A stretch of 64,000 nucleotides of DNA from JBCCXL01 sp039191605 (GCA_039191605.1 JBCCXL010000004.1:1-64000), one strand, 5' to 3'. Shown: positions 15,015-24,824, numbered from the stretch's first letter. A program made the numbers and translations. Notes: generated by a model from the sequence alone, not told the origin.

Positions 15015-16475
15015 ATGGCCCGTCGCACCAGCATCCTGCTCGCCGTCCTCTGCCTTGTCCTCACCTCTATCCCAGCCGTAGCCGCCCAGCAGGCAAAGCC
15101 CATCGAAGGCTGGCTATCGATTCTCTGGGGAGACTACCCAAGCGAGGCGATCCCGGCCCACCGCAAGCTGATCTTGGCCACGGATGCGGGCGAGAGCGTG
15201 GAGCTGCGGATGAGCGATGAGCTGCTCCAGGGCGGGGTGTTCCGCTGGAACAACCAGCGGGTGCGGGTGTATCCGGCTCCGGGCGAGAACTTCGCCGGGG
15301 CAAGCGAGATTCAGGTCGGCGCCATTCAGCTCATCGGCACCGCAGACGCCGCCGGAGGTACCGCGGAGATCGCCGGCGGCATCTCGGGCTCGCAGCCCTG
15401 GATCTCACTGCTGTGTAAGTACTCGGATGTCGCGGCGGAGCCCCGGGACCTGGCCTATTTCCAGGGGATGTACGCCAACTCCCCCGGCGGGGTGGATCAC
15501 TATTGGCGCGAGGTTTCCCTCGGCGAGGCGGACGTGCTCGGCTCCATGGCCATCGACTGGGTCACCCTCCCGGGCACTCAGGCTTCCTACGTGCCCACCC
15601 CCGGCAGCGGAACCAGCGCCAATCTCAACGCCATCTTCAACGACTGTACCGCCGCCGTAGATGACGTGGTGGACTTCGGCGGTGGCGGCACTCCCTTCGT
15701 CGGCATCAACTTGATGATCAACGACCTGCTGGACTGCTGCGCCTGGGGCGGCAGCCGCTTCACCACCCTGGACGGCATCACCAAGTCCTGGCGCACCACC
15801 TGGAACCCGCCCTGGGCCTTCACCAACGTTTCCGTCATCGCCCACGAGATGGGCCACGGCTTCGGGCTGCCCCACGCCAACAACTTCGACGGCGACAGCA
15901 ACCCCTACGACAGCCCCTGGGACGTGATGAGCTCCAGCTCCGGCTACTCCACCAACGACCCGGTCTACGGCAACCGCGGCAAGCACATCAACGCCTACCA
16001 CAAGGATCGGCTGGGCTGGTTCCCCGGCGCCCGGCGCTTCCAGGCGCCCGACAACTCCCAGACCACCATCGAGCTCGACCACACCGCCATCAGCGGTGCC
16101 TCGAATTATCAGATCGCCATCATCCCCATCAGCGCGACCCACTGGTACACCGTCGAGGCCCGACTGCGCACCGGCGACTACGAAGCCTCGCTGCCGGGCA
16201 ACGCGGTGATCATCCACGAGGTGCGCACCAATCGTTCCGAGCCCTCCTGGGCCGTCGACGAAGCAGTGCCGCCGGCCAACTACGGCGACAACGACGGCAC
16301 CATGTGGGTCCCCGGTGAGACCTTCGAGGATGTTGCCAACAACATCTCCGTCACCGTCGAAAGCGCCACCGCCAACGGCTTCGAAGTCACCATCGAGAAC
16401 GACTTCATGGACGAGGTCTTCGTCGACGGCTTCGAAACCGGGGACACGAGTCAGTGGACGGTGCCGGACCCCTGA
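15015..16475 (+). CDS. Secreted zinc metalloprotease (M6-like)
   Basis: The protein has 486 residues from ATG 15015 with ribosome-binding site AGGAGA; a Sec signal peptide (SILLAVLCLVLTSIPAVAA) follows. The zinc site VIAHEMGHGFGLPHA has the HEXXHxxGxxH arrangement, with the following SPWDVMSS as the Met-turn. This places it with M6/immune-inhibitor-A-like metzincins. The C-terminal part is beta-rich and the chain ends MDEVFVDGFETGDTSQW, a tail seen on many exported proteins of environmental bacteria, possibly a sorting or anchoring tag. It would act outside the cytoplasm on proteins. It stands alone, with its own 5' region. Confidence 0.85.
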   Translation: MARRTSILLAVLCLVLTSIPAVAAQQAKPIEGWLSILWGDYPSEAIPAHRKLILATDAGESVELRMSDELLQGGVFRWNNQRVRVYPAPGENFAGASEIQVGAIQLIGTADAAGGTAEIAGGISGSQPWISLLCKYSDVAAEPRDLAYFQGMYANSPGGVDHYWREVSLGEADVLGSMAIDWVTLPGTQASYVPTPGSGTSANLNAIFNDCTAAVDDVVDFGGGGTPFVGINLMINDLLDCCAWGGSRFTTLDGITKSWRTTWNPPWAFTNVSVIAHEMGHGFGLPHANNFDGDSNPYDSPWDVMSSSSGYSTNDPVYGNRGKHINAYHKDRLGWFPGARRFQAPDNSQTTIELDHTAISGASNYQIAIIPISATHWYTVEARLRTGDYEASLPGNAVIIHEVRTNRSEPSWAVDEAVPPANYGDNDGTMWVPGETFEDVANNISVTVESATANGFEVTIENDFMDEVFVDGFETGDTSQWTVPDP

Positions 16476-16588
16476 ACTCCAGAATCTTGATCCTGGACCT
16501 CGAGACCTCAGAGTCGAGAAGCCGAGGATCAGAGACTCCGGAAGGTTCCAAAGCGCTGGGAGCATGCGCTGAAAGTCGAACGGGAGCC

Positions 16589-17731
16589 TTAGTGCTCCAA
16601 CTTCAGCCCGGTCTCTGGACCGCAGAGGAATCGGAGCACGGGTCTTCCCGCTGGTAGGTCTCTCTTCTCGACAAGGCGCTGGGGATCATCATTCTGCCGG
16701 AACTCATCCTTCAGCTCCTCGGCGGTCAGGTTCGCGCACTCGAAGGACGCTCCTCCATCAACGAGGTGTCCTTCCCCCCGACCTAGCAGCTTGCGACCCA
16801 GGGGAGTGCCGCCCCGGACTCGACCATGACCTCCGTAGGGGTGGACAAAGATCATGTCGGCCTCACGGCTCTCACCAGCAAGAGGAGCCTGGCCGTAATA
16901 AGTCGCTGACGTGTTGCCGTTGATGTTCCAGAACATCAACGAGCATCCGAAGTCATGGTACCGGCGGATCTCGAAATTCGCCAAGGTCTTGGTGTCTTTG
17001 GCCAGATAGCTCACCACATGCTGGGCACCAGCAACGCTATTAGACCGTACGAGGGCTTGCAGCTGCTGGCGATCTTCGGCGGAAAGTCCCCAATCAAAGC
17101 CTCTATCGATGAGACCTGCGATCTCATCCTCAATGTAGTATCGCCGGTTGATTTGTGGATCTATCTGAATTGCCTTACTGAGCAGGAAGTTCATCGAACG
17201 GACAAAGTGATGCGCAGTATTCGCGCGAGCCCCAGCAGCAAAGCAGCCAAGGCCACGATAGTGGACCCGGCCATTGTCTGCCCTAAGAATCATGTCTTGA
17301 ATAGCGACCAAAGCAGCCATCCCCGCATGCCTGCGAAGGCTGCGGTGCAGGACCCTGACAGCGTGATCGAACCCCCCTTTTTCTGAAAGCACCTTTGCAG
17401 CAAGGGCTTCGGCAAGCCAGGACCACCCCCAATAGTTCGCGGAAAAAGGTTCGTAACTCGTCCAATACCACTGACGACCGTCGTGTTCGACTCCCTGCTC
17501 TTCCTGCTCAATCAATTTTACGAACCATGCTGCGGCGCCTGCCGGATCGCTGTGGCTGTTGATCGACTGAGCCATCCTCGGATGATTCATGGAACCGGGG
17601 CGCCCGGTCTTCCAATTGTTGTAGTGAGGGTCGAGCTTGTCCCGCCACGCACCAGGGTCCTGAGGTGTATTCCCGGAGACGACCCGTTTCATTTCCTCGA
17701 GAATTCGTTCTTCGACGCTAGGTTGGTTCAT
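16589..17731 (-). CDS. Conserved-looking hypothetical protein
   Basis: The protein has 380 residues with a GGGAG ribosome-binding site before ATG 17731. No signal peptide or membrane segment is visible. It is rich in aromatic residues and histidine (RQWYWTSYEPFSANYWGWSW, ARANTAHHFVRSMNFLL, EIRRYHDFGCSLMFWNINGN) and has a glycine-rich segment HPYGGHGRVRGGTPLGRKLL. I do not recognise the family. The even composition and good ribosome-binding site make it a real gene. Its neighbours are unrelated and it appears monocistronic. Confidence 0.65.
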   Translation of the reverse strand: MNQPSVEERILEEMKRVVSGNTPQDPGAWRDKLDPHYNNWKTGRPGSMNHPRMAQSINSHSDPAGAAAWFVKLIEQEEQGVEHDGRQWYWTSYEPFSANYWGWSWLAEALAAKVLSEKGGFDHAVRVLHRSLRRHAGMAALVAIQDMILRADNGRVHYRGLGCFAAGARANTAHHFVRSMNFLLSKAIQIDPQINRRYYIEDEIAGLIDRGFDWGLSAEDRQQLQALVRSNSVAGAQHVVSYLAKDTKTLANFEIRRYHDFGCSLMFWNINGNTSATYYGQAPLAGESREADMIFVHPYGGHGRVRGGTPLGRKLLGRGEGHLVDGGASFECANLTAEELKDEFRQNDDPQRLVEKRDLPAGRPVLRFLCGPETGLKLEH

Positions 17732-17865
17732 CTTGATTCATCTCCCGAGCTCGGATCGTGACTCCAAGCCCTTGCGCTGTCGCCCGAGAGGCAACATATC
17801 TATTCATTCTGTAGTTCGTGATCGCTGAACCAAAGCGTATACCCCCTCACTCGAGTCGAACCAGT

Positions 17866-17925
17866 CACCTGACATAGGCACCCGACATAGACACCTGAGA
17901 CAGCTACCTGAAACAGGCACCTAAC
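17866..17925. repeat. Degenerate short tandem repeat, unit about 12 bp
   Basis: About five successive variants of CACCTGACATAG occur (cacctgacatagg, cacccgacatag, acacctgagacag, ctacctgaaacag, gcacctaacgtag) in the gap between two minus-strand genes. No coding role is seen. Confidence 0.6.
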
Positions 17926-17963
17926 GTAGTGAGCAGGAATCACCCAGCTACGAGCAGAAGCTT

Positions 17964-18758
17964 CTAAAGCCTCAACCGCTCCGGCGACCACACCACCACA
18001 TCGATGCGCCGGGAAAAGTGAAGGTGCGCCGGCGGCCCCTCTATGCTGAGCCCGTGAGGCGTCAGCAGGTCGCCGATGTCGACGTCCGCCTCGGCGTGCT
18101 GCAGGGGCCAGGGGACGTGGTGTACTTCAGTGCGGGTGAGGGCGCCGTCAGGAGCCTGGGCGTAGAGGCTGTAGCGCTCGGTGAGCCAATGCTCCAGGGT
18201 GCCGGGCTGGCTTTCGTAGAGCTCTGAGGTGGGGCGGTAGCTGGCTCCGAAGTTCACCCGATCCGGGCCCTCGACCCGCTGGCTGCGGTAGCGGAAGCCG
18301 GAGTCTTCCTCCTGGAGTGAGATCTTCGCTCGCCAATAGGGCAGGTGAAAGAAGCTGCGGGCGGCCCAGACGGCGACGGGGTTGGTGGCGTCGAGGCTCA
18401 GGAACCAGACGCCGGGCTTGCCGTCCCGAGTGACGTAGAGGCGCAGGTTGAGCTCCGGGAAGGCGGAGATCCACGGGAGGTCAGGCAAGGGGCGCCGCAT
18501 GACTCCTTCCATGCGGAAGGGCACCACGCCGACCCAGGAGATAGAGTCGAAGGTATCGATCTCCAGCTCCGGCGGCACCAGAGGGCGCAGCGCCTCGGCA
18601 GGCATCGGCCAGTGGGCGAAGAGCAGGTCGCACCAGGACTGACGCCAGGTCCAGCGGCCGGTGGGCAGCGGCCAGGGGCGGTGGTCGATGCGGGAGAAGG
18701 CGGGATGCTGGCCGGTGGCAGAGCCTTTCATCGAGAGTCTTTCATCGGGAGCCTTCAT
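17964..18758 (-). CDS. DUF2071 (YqjF-like) family protein
   Basis: The protein has 264 residues. The order WRQSWCDLLFAHWPMPAEAL, LVPPELEIDTFDSISWVGVV, PFRMEGV and FPELNLRLYVTRDGKPGVWF is the hallmark of DUF2071, a soluble beta-rich family related in fold to acetoacetate decarboxylase and with no proven activity. ATG 18758 overlaps the stop of the upstream gene (ATGA), so it is translationally coupled to the superinfection-immunity-like gene. It ends an apparent three-gene minus-strand operon beginning at 20333. Confidence 0.82.
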   Translation of the reverse strand: MKAPDERLSMKGSATGQHPAFSRIDHRPWPLPTGRWTWRQSWCDLLFAHWPMPAEALRPLVPPELEIDTFDSISWVGVVPFRMEGVMRRPLPDLPWISAFPELNLRLYVTRDGKPGVWFLSLDATNPVAVWAARSFFHLPYWRAKISLQEEDSGFRYRSQRVEGPDRVNFGASYRPTSELYESQPGTLEHWLTERYSLYAQAPDGALTRTEVHHVPWPLQHAEADVDIGDLLTPHGLSIEGPPAHLHFSRRIDVVVWSPERLRL

Positions 18759-19768
18759 CGAGGGGTGTCCTTGACCTGCAATGGCAGGTCGATGGGCTCT
18801 TCGGTGATCGTGCAGATCAGCCTCAGGGCTATATCCGCCGCTCCCTCAGCATCGTCCCGAGGCGCGACATAGCCCCAGGAGGCCTCGTCGTCGGAGAGGG
18901 GATCCTGCGCCTCCGAACCGTCTTCAGAAAAGCGCCAGCGGGCTTCGGTCAACGCCTGCCGCGCGCGGTGACGGTGACCGCGGCGAGGATCGAGAGACGC
19001 CACCGGCACCTCGATCCGAAAGCCGCTCCCCCCTGCCCCACCGAGCCTCTCTACCTGAATCCGCACGCCGCTCTTCTCGTGGTGGATTTCCGCCCTTCCG
19101 GAGCGGCTCAGGGCATCAGCGATAGCTAGCCGAGAGTCGATGTCCTCCGGCTCCATTCGGATCTCCAAGTCCTCCGGCGTGACCTCGAGGCATTCAGTGA
19201 TCAGAAGGTAGACCAGGGCCGACACCGTGTAGGAGTTCTTGTCAATAAAGGCGATTCCCCGCAGCGGATCCACCTCCTCGAGAAGCCGCACCTGCGCCGG
19301 CCGAATCTCGACCTCCGTTCTCAGCAGCTTGGCCGCGACGGAGCGCTGCGCCGGGCTCCAGGGGCCGCGGGGCTGGAGAACGAGGGAGGGCTGTCCGCCG
19401 GCGATGAGAGCCAAGGCTTTACCGTCGGCAAGACGAAACCACAAAGTGCGTTCGTCCCGGGACGCCAGCTCCATCAGCCTTCCAATGGGCTTGGCGAAGG
19501 CATACTCGGGGTCGAGCTTGGCGCTGCTTTCATCCCCCAGCATCGGTTCCATCAACGGGTCATCGTCGAGCCACCACCCGGGGCTCCACGCCTCTTTCAG
19601 CAACCAGAACCAGCCGATCACCGTCCATCCCAGAAAGAGGTTGATCGTCGAGAAGAGCAGCAGCTGATCTCTGGGCATGCCTTTGACTAAAGCGATGAAG
19701 GTCGGCAGGCCGTAGAGGGTGGGAATGGTGACCCAGAGGAGGTCGCTGAGCCAGGGGATGTCGTACAT
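18755..19768 (-). CDS. Membrane protein with superinfection-immunity-like N-terminus
   Basis: The protein has 337 residues from ATG 19768; a longer in-frame start at 19879 would add 37 low-complexity residues and overlap the upstream gene, so I prefer the shorter form. Two N-terminal hydrophobic segments include TINLFLGWTVIGWFWLL, the motif of the T4 Imm/superinfection-immunity family. The rest is cytoplasmic and acidic, with a glycine-bounded strand GGAGGSGFRIEVPVASL. Imm-type membrane proteins block phage DNA entry, but the same motif also occurs in proteins of unknown role. Here it is coupled to DUF2071, so an immunity function is only a possibility. Confidence 0.6.
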   Translation of the reverse strand: MYDIPWLSDLLWVTIPTLYGLPTFIALVKGMPRDQLLLFSTINLFLGWTVIGWFWLLKEAWSPGWWLDDDPLMEPMLGDESSAKLDPEYAFAKPIGRLMELASRDERTLWFRLADGKALALIAGGQPSLVLQPRGPWSPAQRSVAAKLLRTEVEIRPAQVRLLEEVDPLRGIAFIDKNSYTVSALVYLLITECLEVTPEDLEIRMEPEDIDSRLAIADALSRSGRAEIHHEKSGVRIQVERLGGAGGSGFRIEVPVASLDPRRGHRHRARQALTEARWRFSEDGSEAQDPLSDDEASWGYVAPRDDAEGAADIALRLICTITEEPIDLPLQVKDTPR

Positions 19769-19829
19769 CGAGGTCTCGGTTCGAGCAGTCTTAGCGCTAG
19801 AGGATGAACTCGTCAAAGAGTAGACGAGA

Positions 19830-20333
19830 TCAAGGCTCTTGACGGTCCGGCCCTGGCGCTTTTTTTCCCTTCCAGTCACGGGTCAGAAGCCCGGTGATCG
19901 TGAGGCCAAGAGCCATCGCGACCGGGGCGAAGAAGAGCGGCGCGATGACCAAGCCCAGACCGTGGGGAAAGCCAGGATAGCTCTGGGAAGGTAAGAAGCG
20001 CGGCCAGAAATCCCAGTGGGCCCAGGCCGAGACGAGCAGAATCGGCAGCAGCCCGCCGAGGGCAAGACTGGGGTGAACCGAGCGCGAGGGGACGATCTTC
20101 TGGAGGATGAACAGCACGAGAGCCAGGAGCCCCACCGGCACCAGCCCGAGACCTGCGCACACCAAGAGGTTCAGCCTCGGTGCGCCCAGCTGGGATCCGA
20201 GGGCGGCGAGCGCAGCGCCGAGCCCCATGCCCTTGGAGAGCCCTACCGCCAAGAAGATGAGCAGGGGCAGCACCAGGGCACCGAGAGCCCCAGCGATCAA
20301 GATCTTCATCACCGGTCGCCGATTCTGGCTCAT
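19830..20333 (-). CDS. Integral membrane protein, function unknown
   Basis: The protein has 167 residues from ATG 20333, preceded by the strong ribosome-binding site AAGGAGGA. It has four or five hydrophobic helices (ILIAGALGALVLPLLIFLAV, LNLLVCAGLGLVPVGLLALV, LALGGLLPILLVSAW, LGLVIAPLFFAPVAMALGL) and a short basic, proline-containing C-terminus. No recognised family. It is the first gene of the putative operon with the superinfection-immunity-like protein, 61 bp upstream of that start. Confidence 0.68.
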   Translation of the reverse strand: MSQNRRPVMKILIAGALGALVLPLLIFLAVGLSKGMGLGAALAALGSQLGAPRLNLLVCAGLGLVPVGLLALVLFILQKIVPSRSVHPSLALGGLLPILLVSAWAHWDFWPRFLPSQSYPGFPHGLGLVIAPLFFAPVAMALGLTITGLLTRDWKGKKAPGPDRQEP

Positions 20334-20665
20334 CTTGTGGTCCTCCTTCGTCCCCAGAGGGCTTTGGTCCAACTCGCCCGCGCTATCACCTTTTGGGCCG
20401 TCGACTCTTGAGCCAGCAAATTCGGGTGCCCCCAAACCATTCGACTTGGTGGCAGCGCGTCTCTCGATTCCAGCGGTCCATTCCCGTGCGGATAAGGATA
20501 TCCTCTCTCCCTGGCCTCCTCCCATCGACAACCACCCCTGTCTGCATCTGGGCCCAGCCCCTAGATGCCCCTTCAGGTCAGGACCTCCCTAGAATCTCTG
20601 CGCTAAATCGCCGCGCTGAGTCATCTAAACCTGAAGGGCCACCAGCCCCCCCTGGAGCTTCCGCC

Positions 20666-21211
20666 GTGAACAAGCACCGAGCCACCATCGCAAACGCCCT
20701 ATTCCTGCACTCCGCGGTCTTCGTCCTCGTCTTGAGCCTCGCCTCCTTGGGTTGCCAGAAAATCGAGCCATCCAGCGCTGAAGCCCCCGAGGCCCCCGCC
20801 CCTCCCAAATCCGACAACTGGCTGAGAGACGCCCCTGAAACGCCGGAACCAGCGCCTACCGTCGGGGGTCGCGACGTTCGCTCCTTCGAATTCCTCAACG
20901 GTCTCGCCGAAGAGCTCAACGAGAGCGTCCCGATGATGGTGGACGCAGAAACCGAGCTTTACTACGTCAGCGCCGACGTGGCGACCATCATCTACAACTA
21001 CCGCTTCCCCAACTTCAGCTGGGACGACATCACCGATGAAGATCTTCAGGTCAGGGTGAGGCCTACGGTGACCCACGCGGCCTGCACGACGCCGGAAACC
21101 CGAGACAACTTCCTGAGGAATGGAGTCACCATGCGCTACGTCTACCACGACAAAGACGAGCAATACATCGGCTCCTTCGACGTCACCTCGGATCGCTGCG
21201 GCTCGAACTAG
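20666..21211 (+). CDS. Predicted lipoprotein, function unknown
   Basis: The protein has 181 residues from GTG 20666, with GGAG six bases before the start codon. The N-terminus has a basic start, a hydrophobic core (ALFLHSAVFVLVLSLA) and a lipobox-like LASLGC, so the mature protein should be lipid-anchored. A proline/glutamate-rich linker follows. A compact domain then contains AETELYYVSADVATIIYNYR and ends YIGSFDVTSDRCGSN, with two cysteines that could pair. No family recognised. It runs divergently from the 19830-20333 gene. Confidence 0.65.
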   Translation: MNKHRATIANALFLHSAVFVLVLSLASLGCQKIEPSSAEAPEAPAPPKSDNWLRDAPETPEPAPTVGGRDVRSFEFLNGLAEELNESVPMMVDAETELYYVSADVATIIYNYRFPNFSWDDITDEDLQVRVRPTVTHAACTTPETRDNFLRNGVTMRYVYHDKDEQYIGSFDVTSDRCGSN

Positions 21212-21287
21212 GTCTCCGAACAAATCAAGCGGAGCTCAGCCTGCTTGATGACCGCCCCCCCCATTGGATGAATGCAGGAGATTGATC

Positions 21288-22940
21288 ATGGTCATCGCTC
21301 GTCCTTCGACCCGAAATCACGCAGGCACTAGCCCCCGCCTGCTTCCTCTCGTCCTCCTTCTTGCCGTTTACCTCCCTCTCTCCACCCAAGCCTCCTCGCC
21401 TACTCCTCCCACAGAAGATCAGGTTCACGCCCATTTCGTCGTCTTGGGCTCGGTGAAGGCAGAGGCCGGCAACGGGACCGTAGCCTATGCCCGGGTGGTG
21501 CAGGATTTGGGGCTGAAGTGCCCAACGGTGGTGAGCGGCGAGCAGTCCCTGAAGATGGTGACCCGAGACAATCCCCACGGCTTCCCGGTTACGGTCTGCG
21601 AGGCGAGGGTGGGCTTTGACGAGGAGCTCACGGTACAGCTGGCGGAGGGCACGCTGGCGCTGCCGACGGTGCGGAAGAACCCCGAAAAAGTGCTGGTCTT
21701 CGGCGATACGGGATGCAAGCTGCCGAAGGCCGGGAAAGAGGGAGGATGCGCGGTAGGAAGTCCGGCGGAGCCCTTCGGCCGCCTCACCCGGGCGGCGGCG
21801 GAGGGACCGGCGGCGGATTTGATTCTGCATCTCGGAGACATGAATTATCGCGGCACGCCGGGACCGACCTTCTTCACGGTTCCAGGGGAAGGCGATGACG
21901 CAGGCTTAATACAGCAGAGCCACTGGCCCTACGACGCCGGGGACGGCTCGCCGGCATCGGCGGGCTGCGAGCAGGGGGAGGGCGCCCTGTACTGGAGCAA
22001 CAACGCCCCTAACGCCGCCTATGCCGACCATTGGCAAACCTGGAAAGACGATCTCTTTGCTCCCGCCGCCGAGCTGCTGCCGCTGGCTCCCTGGGTGTTC
22101 TCTCGGGGCAACCACGAGCTCTGCAGCCGCGCCGGGCCAGGCTATTTCTACTTCCTGGATCCCCACTCGAATCTGGGGGACGGCCAGCTCTCCTGTCCCC
22201 AACCGCAGGTCGAGGAGGGGGTGCTCAAAAACGAGGTGATGACGCCGCCCTACGCCGTGGATCTCGGCAGCCTGCGGATCGTCTCCCTGGACTCCGCCAA
22301 CGCCTGCGACTTCTTCCTCAATCCCGGCTTCACCGCTCTCTACGCCCAACAGCTGACCGAGGTCTCGAAGCTGGTGGAGGGAGCCTCGACGGCTTGGATC
22401 ACGACTCACCGCCCCATCTGGGGCGTCGACGGCTTCGAAGCTGAGAAATCGAAGCCCTGTAGCGCTGAGAAGAAGTGGAGCTGCCTCAACCAAACCCTCC
22501 AGCAGGCGATCCGTCAGAGTCCTGGCGGCAAGCTACCCTCCCCTGTTCAGCTCGTGCTCTCCGGCCACATGCATCGCTTCGAGGCGGTGACCTTTCAGGA
22601 CCAGGCTCACCCGCCACAGGTAGTGATCGGCAACAGCGGCGTCCAGCTGGAAGCCTATCCGCCGGCCGGCGAGCACCAGGTCCAGGTCGCCGACAACGCC
22701 GCCCATCTGCTGGCCACCGCCGCCGAGGTTTCCACCGGCACCGGAGCTGAATCGAAGACCCAGGGCGCCTTCGGCTATCTCGAGGTCACCCTGGCCGAGG
22801 ACGGATCCTGGACCGGAGTGCTTCAAGACGCCCCCGCCGGCGCCGAAGGTCGGCTGGAGATCGCCACCTGTGGATCCAAGCTAGCGCAGGACGGCGCGGT
22901 GTGCCGGCTAGCGCCGGGGGTGGAGGCGGTGGAGCCCTGA
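21288..22940 (+). CDS. Exported calcineurin-like metallophosphoesterase
   Basis: The protein has 550 residues from ATG 21288 with CAGGAG upstream. After a signal peptide (PRLLPLVLLLAVYLPLSTQA) there is a 120-residue N-terminal domain. The metallophosphoesterase signatures then follow in order: LVFGDTGC, LHLGDMNY, SRGNHELC, WITTHRPIW and LSGHMHRFE. These supply the Asp, Asn and His ligands of a two-metal centre, as in purple-acid-phosphatase and calcineurin-type enzymes. It would hydrolyse phosphoesters in the periplasm or outside. The eight or more cysteines in the insertion loops suggest disulphides. The specific substrate is unknown. Confidence 0.85.
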   Translation: MVIARPSTRNHAGTSPRLLPLVLLLAVYLPLSTQASSPTPPTEDQVHAHFVVLGSVKAEAGNGTVAYARVVQDLGLKCPTVVSGEQSLKMVTRDNPHGFPVTVCEARVGFDEELTVQLAEGTLALPTVRKNPEKVLVFGDTGCKLPKAGKEGGCAVGSPAEPFGRLTRAAAEGPAADLILHLGDMNYRGTPGPTFFTVPGEGDDAGLIQQSHWPYDAGDGSPASAGCEQGEGALYWSNNAPNAAYADHWQTWKDDLFAPAAELLPLAPWVFSRGNHELCSRAGPGYFYFLDPHSNLGDGQLSCPQPQVEEGVLKNEVMTPPYAVDLGSLRIVSLDSANACDFFLNPGFTALYAQQLTEVSKLVEGASTAWITTHRPIWGVDGFEAEKSKPCSAEKKWSCLNQTLQQAIRQSPGGKLPSPVQLVLSGHMHRFEAVTFQDQAHPPQVVIGNSGVQLEAYPPAGEHQVQVADNAAHLLATAAEVSTGTGAESKTQGAFGYLEVTLAEDGSWTGVLQDAPAGAEGRLEIATCGSKLAQDGAVCRLAPGVEAVEP

Positions 22941-23167
22941 ATTCTGCCCCCGTCGCCAAGCCCCAGTAGGTACCTCTCATCCAATCCAAGAGAAACGATC
23001 CTCATTCGTCCCAAGGAGCTTTCCACCTGTTCTCAGGCGAGCGAATATCGATCCATCGAGCTCCAGAGACGTTTCGACCCGCCTTTCACCACGATCTCCC
23101 GGGAGGTCCTGCTTCCCGAGAGAAGAGCCTTCACTTCCTGATCCACCGCGGAGCAAAGGAGCCCCTC

Positions 23168-23866
23168 ATGATGCGACTCACTCGACCGTTGTTTATCGCT
23201 TTGGCATTGCTGGTGTTGCTCTTGCCGCCTCCGAGCGATGCGCAGGACTGCAGTCCTGGGAAAATCCAAGAGCTCAAAACCCAGTGTCTATCTATATTGA
23301 GAGATGCCGCCGGAACCGCAAACGAAGGACATCAGCTCGACCGCCAGGCCTTCGAAAAATCGCAGGAAGCAAACGACATCGCCCTCGTTGAAAGCATCAA
23401 AGCAGGCAAGACCCTGGCCAATCTCATCGCTAAATGTCGACCTATCAGTCCGGGCTGTGCGGCTGCCGTGGCAAAGGTTCCTGGACACGTCAAGGAGCTC
23501 AAGAAGGCCTACGATCTCTACAAAGAAGCGGAGGCTCTATGGAAGCAAGCGGGTTTCTTCTACGGCACCGCGGGGGTTGCCTTCAGCGAGCAAGGAGGCG
23601 ATGGGATTGCTGATCAACTCAAGGCCTGTGGGGAGGACACCTGCTTTGAAGTCGCCCAAGCTCTCAGAAGGTTCGCCGACGAGTCCAAGGCCCGCGCTCA
23701 GCGGAACCAGGACAGGGCGAATCGAGCCGCCGCCAACGTGCAGTTATGGATCGATGCCCTCGAGGGCTGCAAGGACAATCCGGAGACTTGCGAAGCTCCA
23801 GCCCCCTTGACGGATCCCGGTTTTGAAAGCCCGAGTCCTGAAGTTCCTGATATCCCACAGGGTTGA
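23168..23866 (+). CDS. Secreted helical protein, function unknown
   Basis: The protein has 232 residues; AAAGGAG lies before ATG 23168 (a second ATG at 23171 is equally placed). The signal peptide is PLFIALALLVLLLPPPSDAQ. The mature part is charged and helical, with coiled-coil-like stretches (LDRQAFEKSQEANDIALVES, FADESKARAQRNQDRANRAA) and six or more cysteines placed in pairs (CRPISPGC, CGEDTC, CKDNPETC). It ends in a proline-rich tail. I do not recognise it. Confidence 0.65.
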   Translation: MMRLTRPLFIALALLVLLLPPPSDAQDCSPGKIQELKTQCLSILRDAAGTANEGHQLDRQAFEKSQEANDIALVESIKAGKTLANLIAKCRPISPGCAAAVAKVPGHVKELKKAYDLYKEAEALWKQAGFFYGTAGVAFSEQGGDGIADQLKACGEDTCFEVAQALRRFADESKARAQRNQDRANRAAANVQLWIDALEGCKDNPETCEAPAPLTDPGFESPSPEVPDIPQG

Positions 23867-24104
23867 CGACGAAGGCTCCATGCCGCGGTGCCCTGGGCTC
23901 CGCGGCTGGGTCGTTGCCTAGACGCTCTGGACCGGCGGCCTAGCTGGGGATTGTTAAAAATTGAACGGCGGATCGGTGGGCCTACCGTATTCCGGCAGAA
24001 TCTGGCTGCTCCAGGCGCGCGCGGGGCGACCGTTCCCATATCCTTTTCGTGTCCTCCCTTCGAGACACGCCGATCCATCGATGCACGCCCCCCGGAGTGC
24101 TTCT

Positions 24105-24824
24105 ATGACAACTCCCGAGACCGCCCGCCTGGTGGTGCTCATCGACGCCGACAACGCCCAGGCGAAGGGCCTTGCTAATATCCTCAGCGAGGTGGCGCGC
24201 TACGACACCGCCACGGTGAAGCGGGCCTACGGCGACTGGACGACGCCTCAGCTAGGCTCGTGGAAGAAGGTGCTGCACGTCCATGCAGTCCAGCCGATCC
24301 AGCAATTCACCTACACCCAGGGAAAGAACGCCACAGATTCAGCGCTGATCATCGACGCCATGGACCTGCTCCACGGCGGCAAGGTCGACGGCTTCTGCCT
24401 GGTGTCTTCGGACAGCGACTTCACCCGCCTGGCGACGCGTATCCGGGAAGCCGGTCTGGTGGTCTAAGGCTTCGGGGAAAAGAAGACGCCCCAGCCCTTC
24501 ATGGCCGCCTGCGACCGCTTCTTTTTCACCGAGATCCTCAACGGATCGCCGAAGAAAGCGGCCCCGAAGAAAGTAAAGAGCCCGAAGCTGCGGGCGCTGC
24601 TGGAGTCGGCGGTTTCCTCCGCCGCTCAAGACGATGGCTGGGCGGCCCTCAGCGGTGTCGGCAACCTGGTCAACAAGAACGACCCCTCCTTCGACTCCCG
24701 CAACTTCGGCTACAAGAAGCTCAGCGACCTGGTCCGCGCCCAGGGCTTTCTCGAAGTTGACGAGCGGCAGACCGGCCCCGACAAGTCGGGCATTCAGCTC
24801 TACGTGCGGATCAAGGAGAGCTGA
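24105..24824 (+). pseudogene. NYN (PIN-like) nuclease with LOTUS/OST-HTH domain, interrupted by an in-frame stop
   Basis: From ATG 24105 (GGAG upstream) the NYN domain runs through VLIDADNAQAKGLANILSEV, KRAYGDWTTPQL and FCLVSSDSDFTRLATRIREA. It then stops at TAA 24465-24467. The very next codons, in the same frame, continue GFGEKKTPQPFMAACDRFFF and then a C-terminal OST-HTH/LOTUS-like domain (GYKKLSDLVRAQGFLEV) to a normal stop at 24822. Intact homologues usually have V-Y-GFGEKKTP here, so one base change in a Tyr codon would explain the stop. NYN-LOTUS proteins are predicted RNA nucleases or RNA binders. Alternatives: two separate proteins with reinitiation at ATG 24501, readthrough, or a sequencing error. 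Confidence 0.8.

Noticed and set aside
15405..16565. A 386-residue minus-strand open frame opposite the metalloprotease
   Set aside because: It is Gly/Val/Asp-rich shadow sequence without a ribosome-binding site. The protease on the plus strand has a signal peptide and zinc motif.
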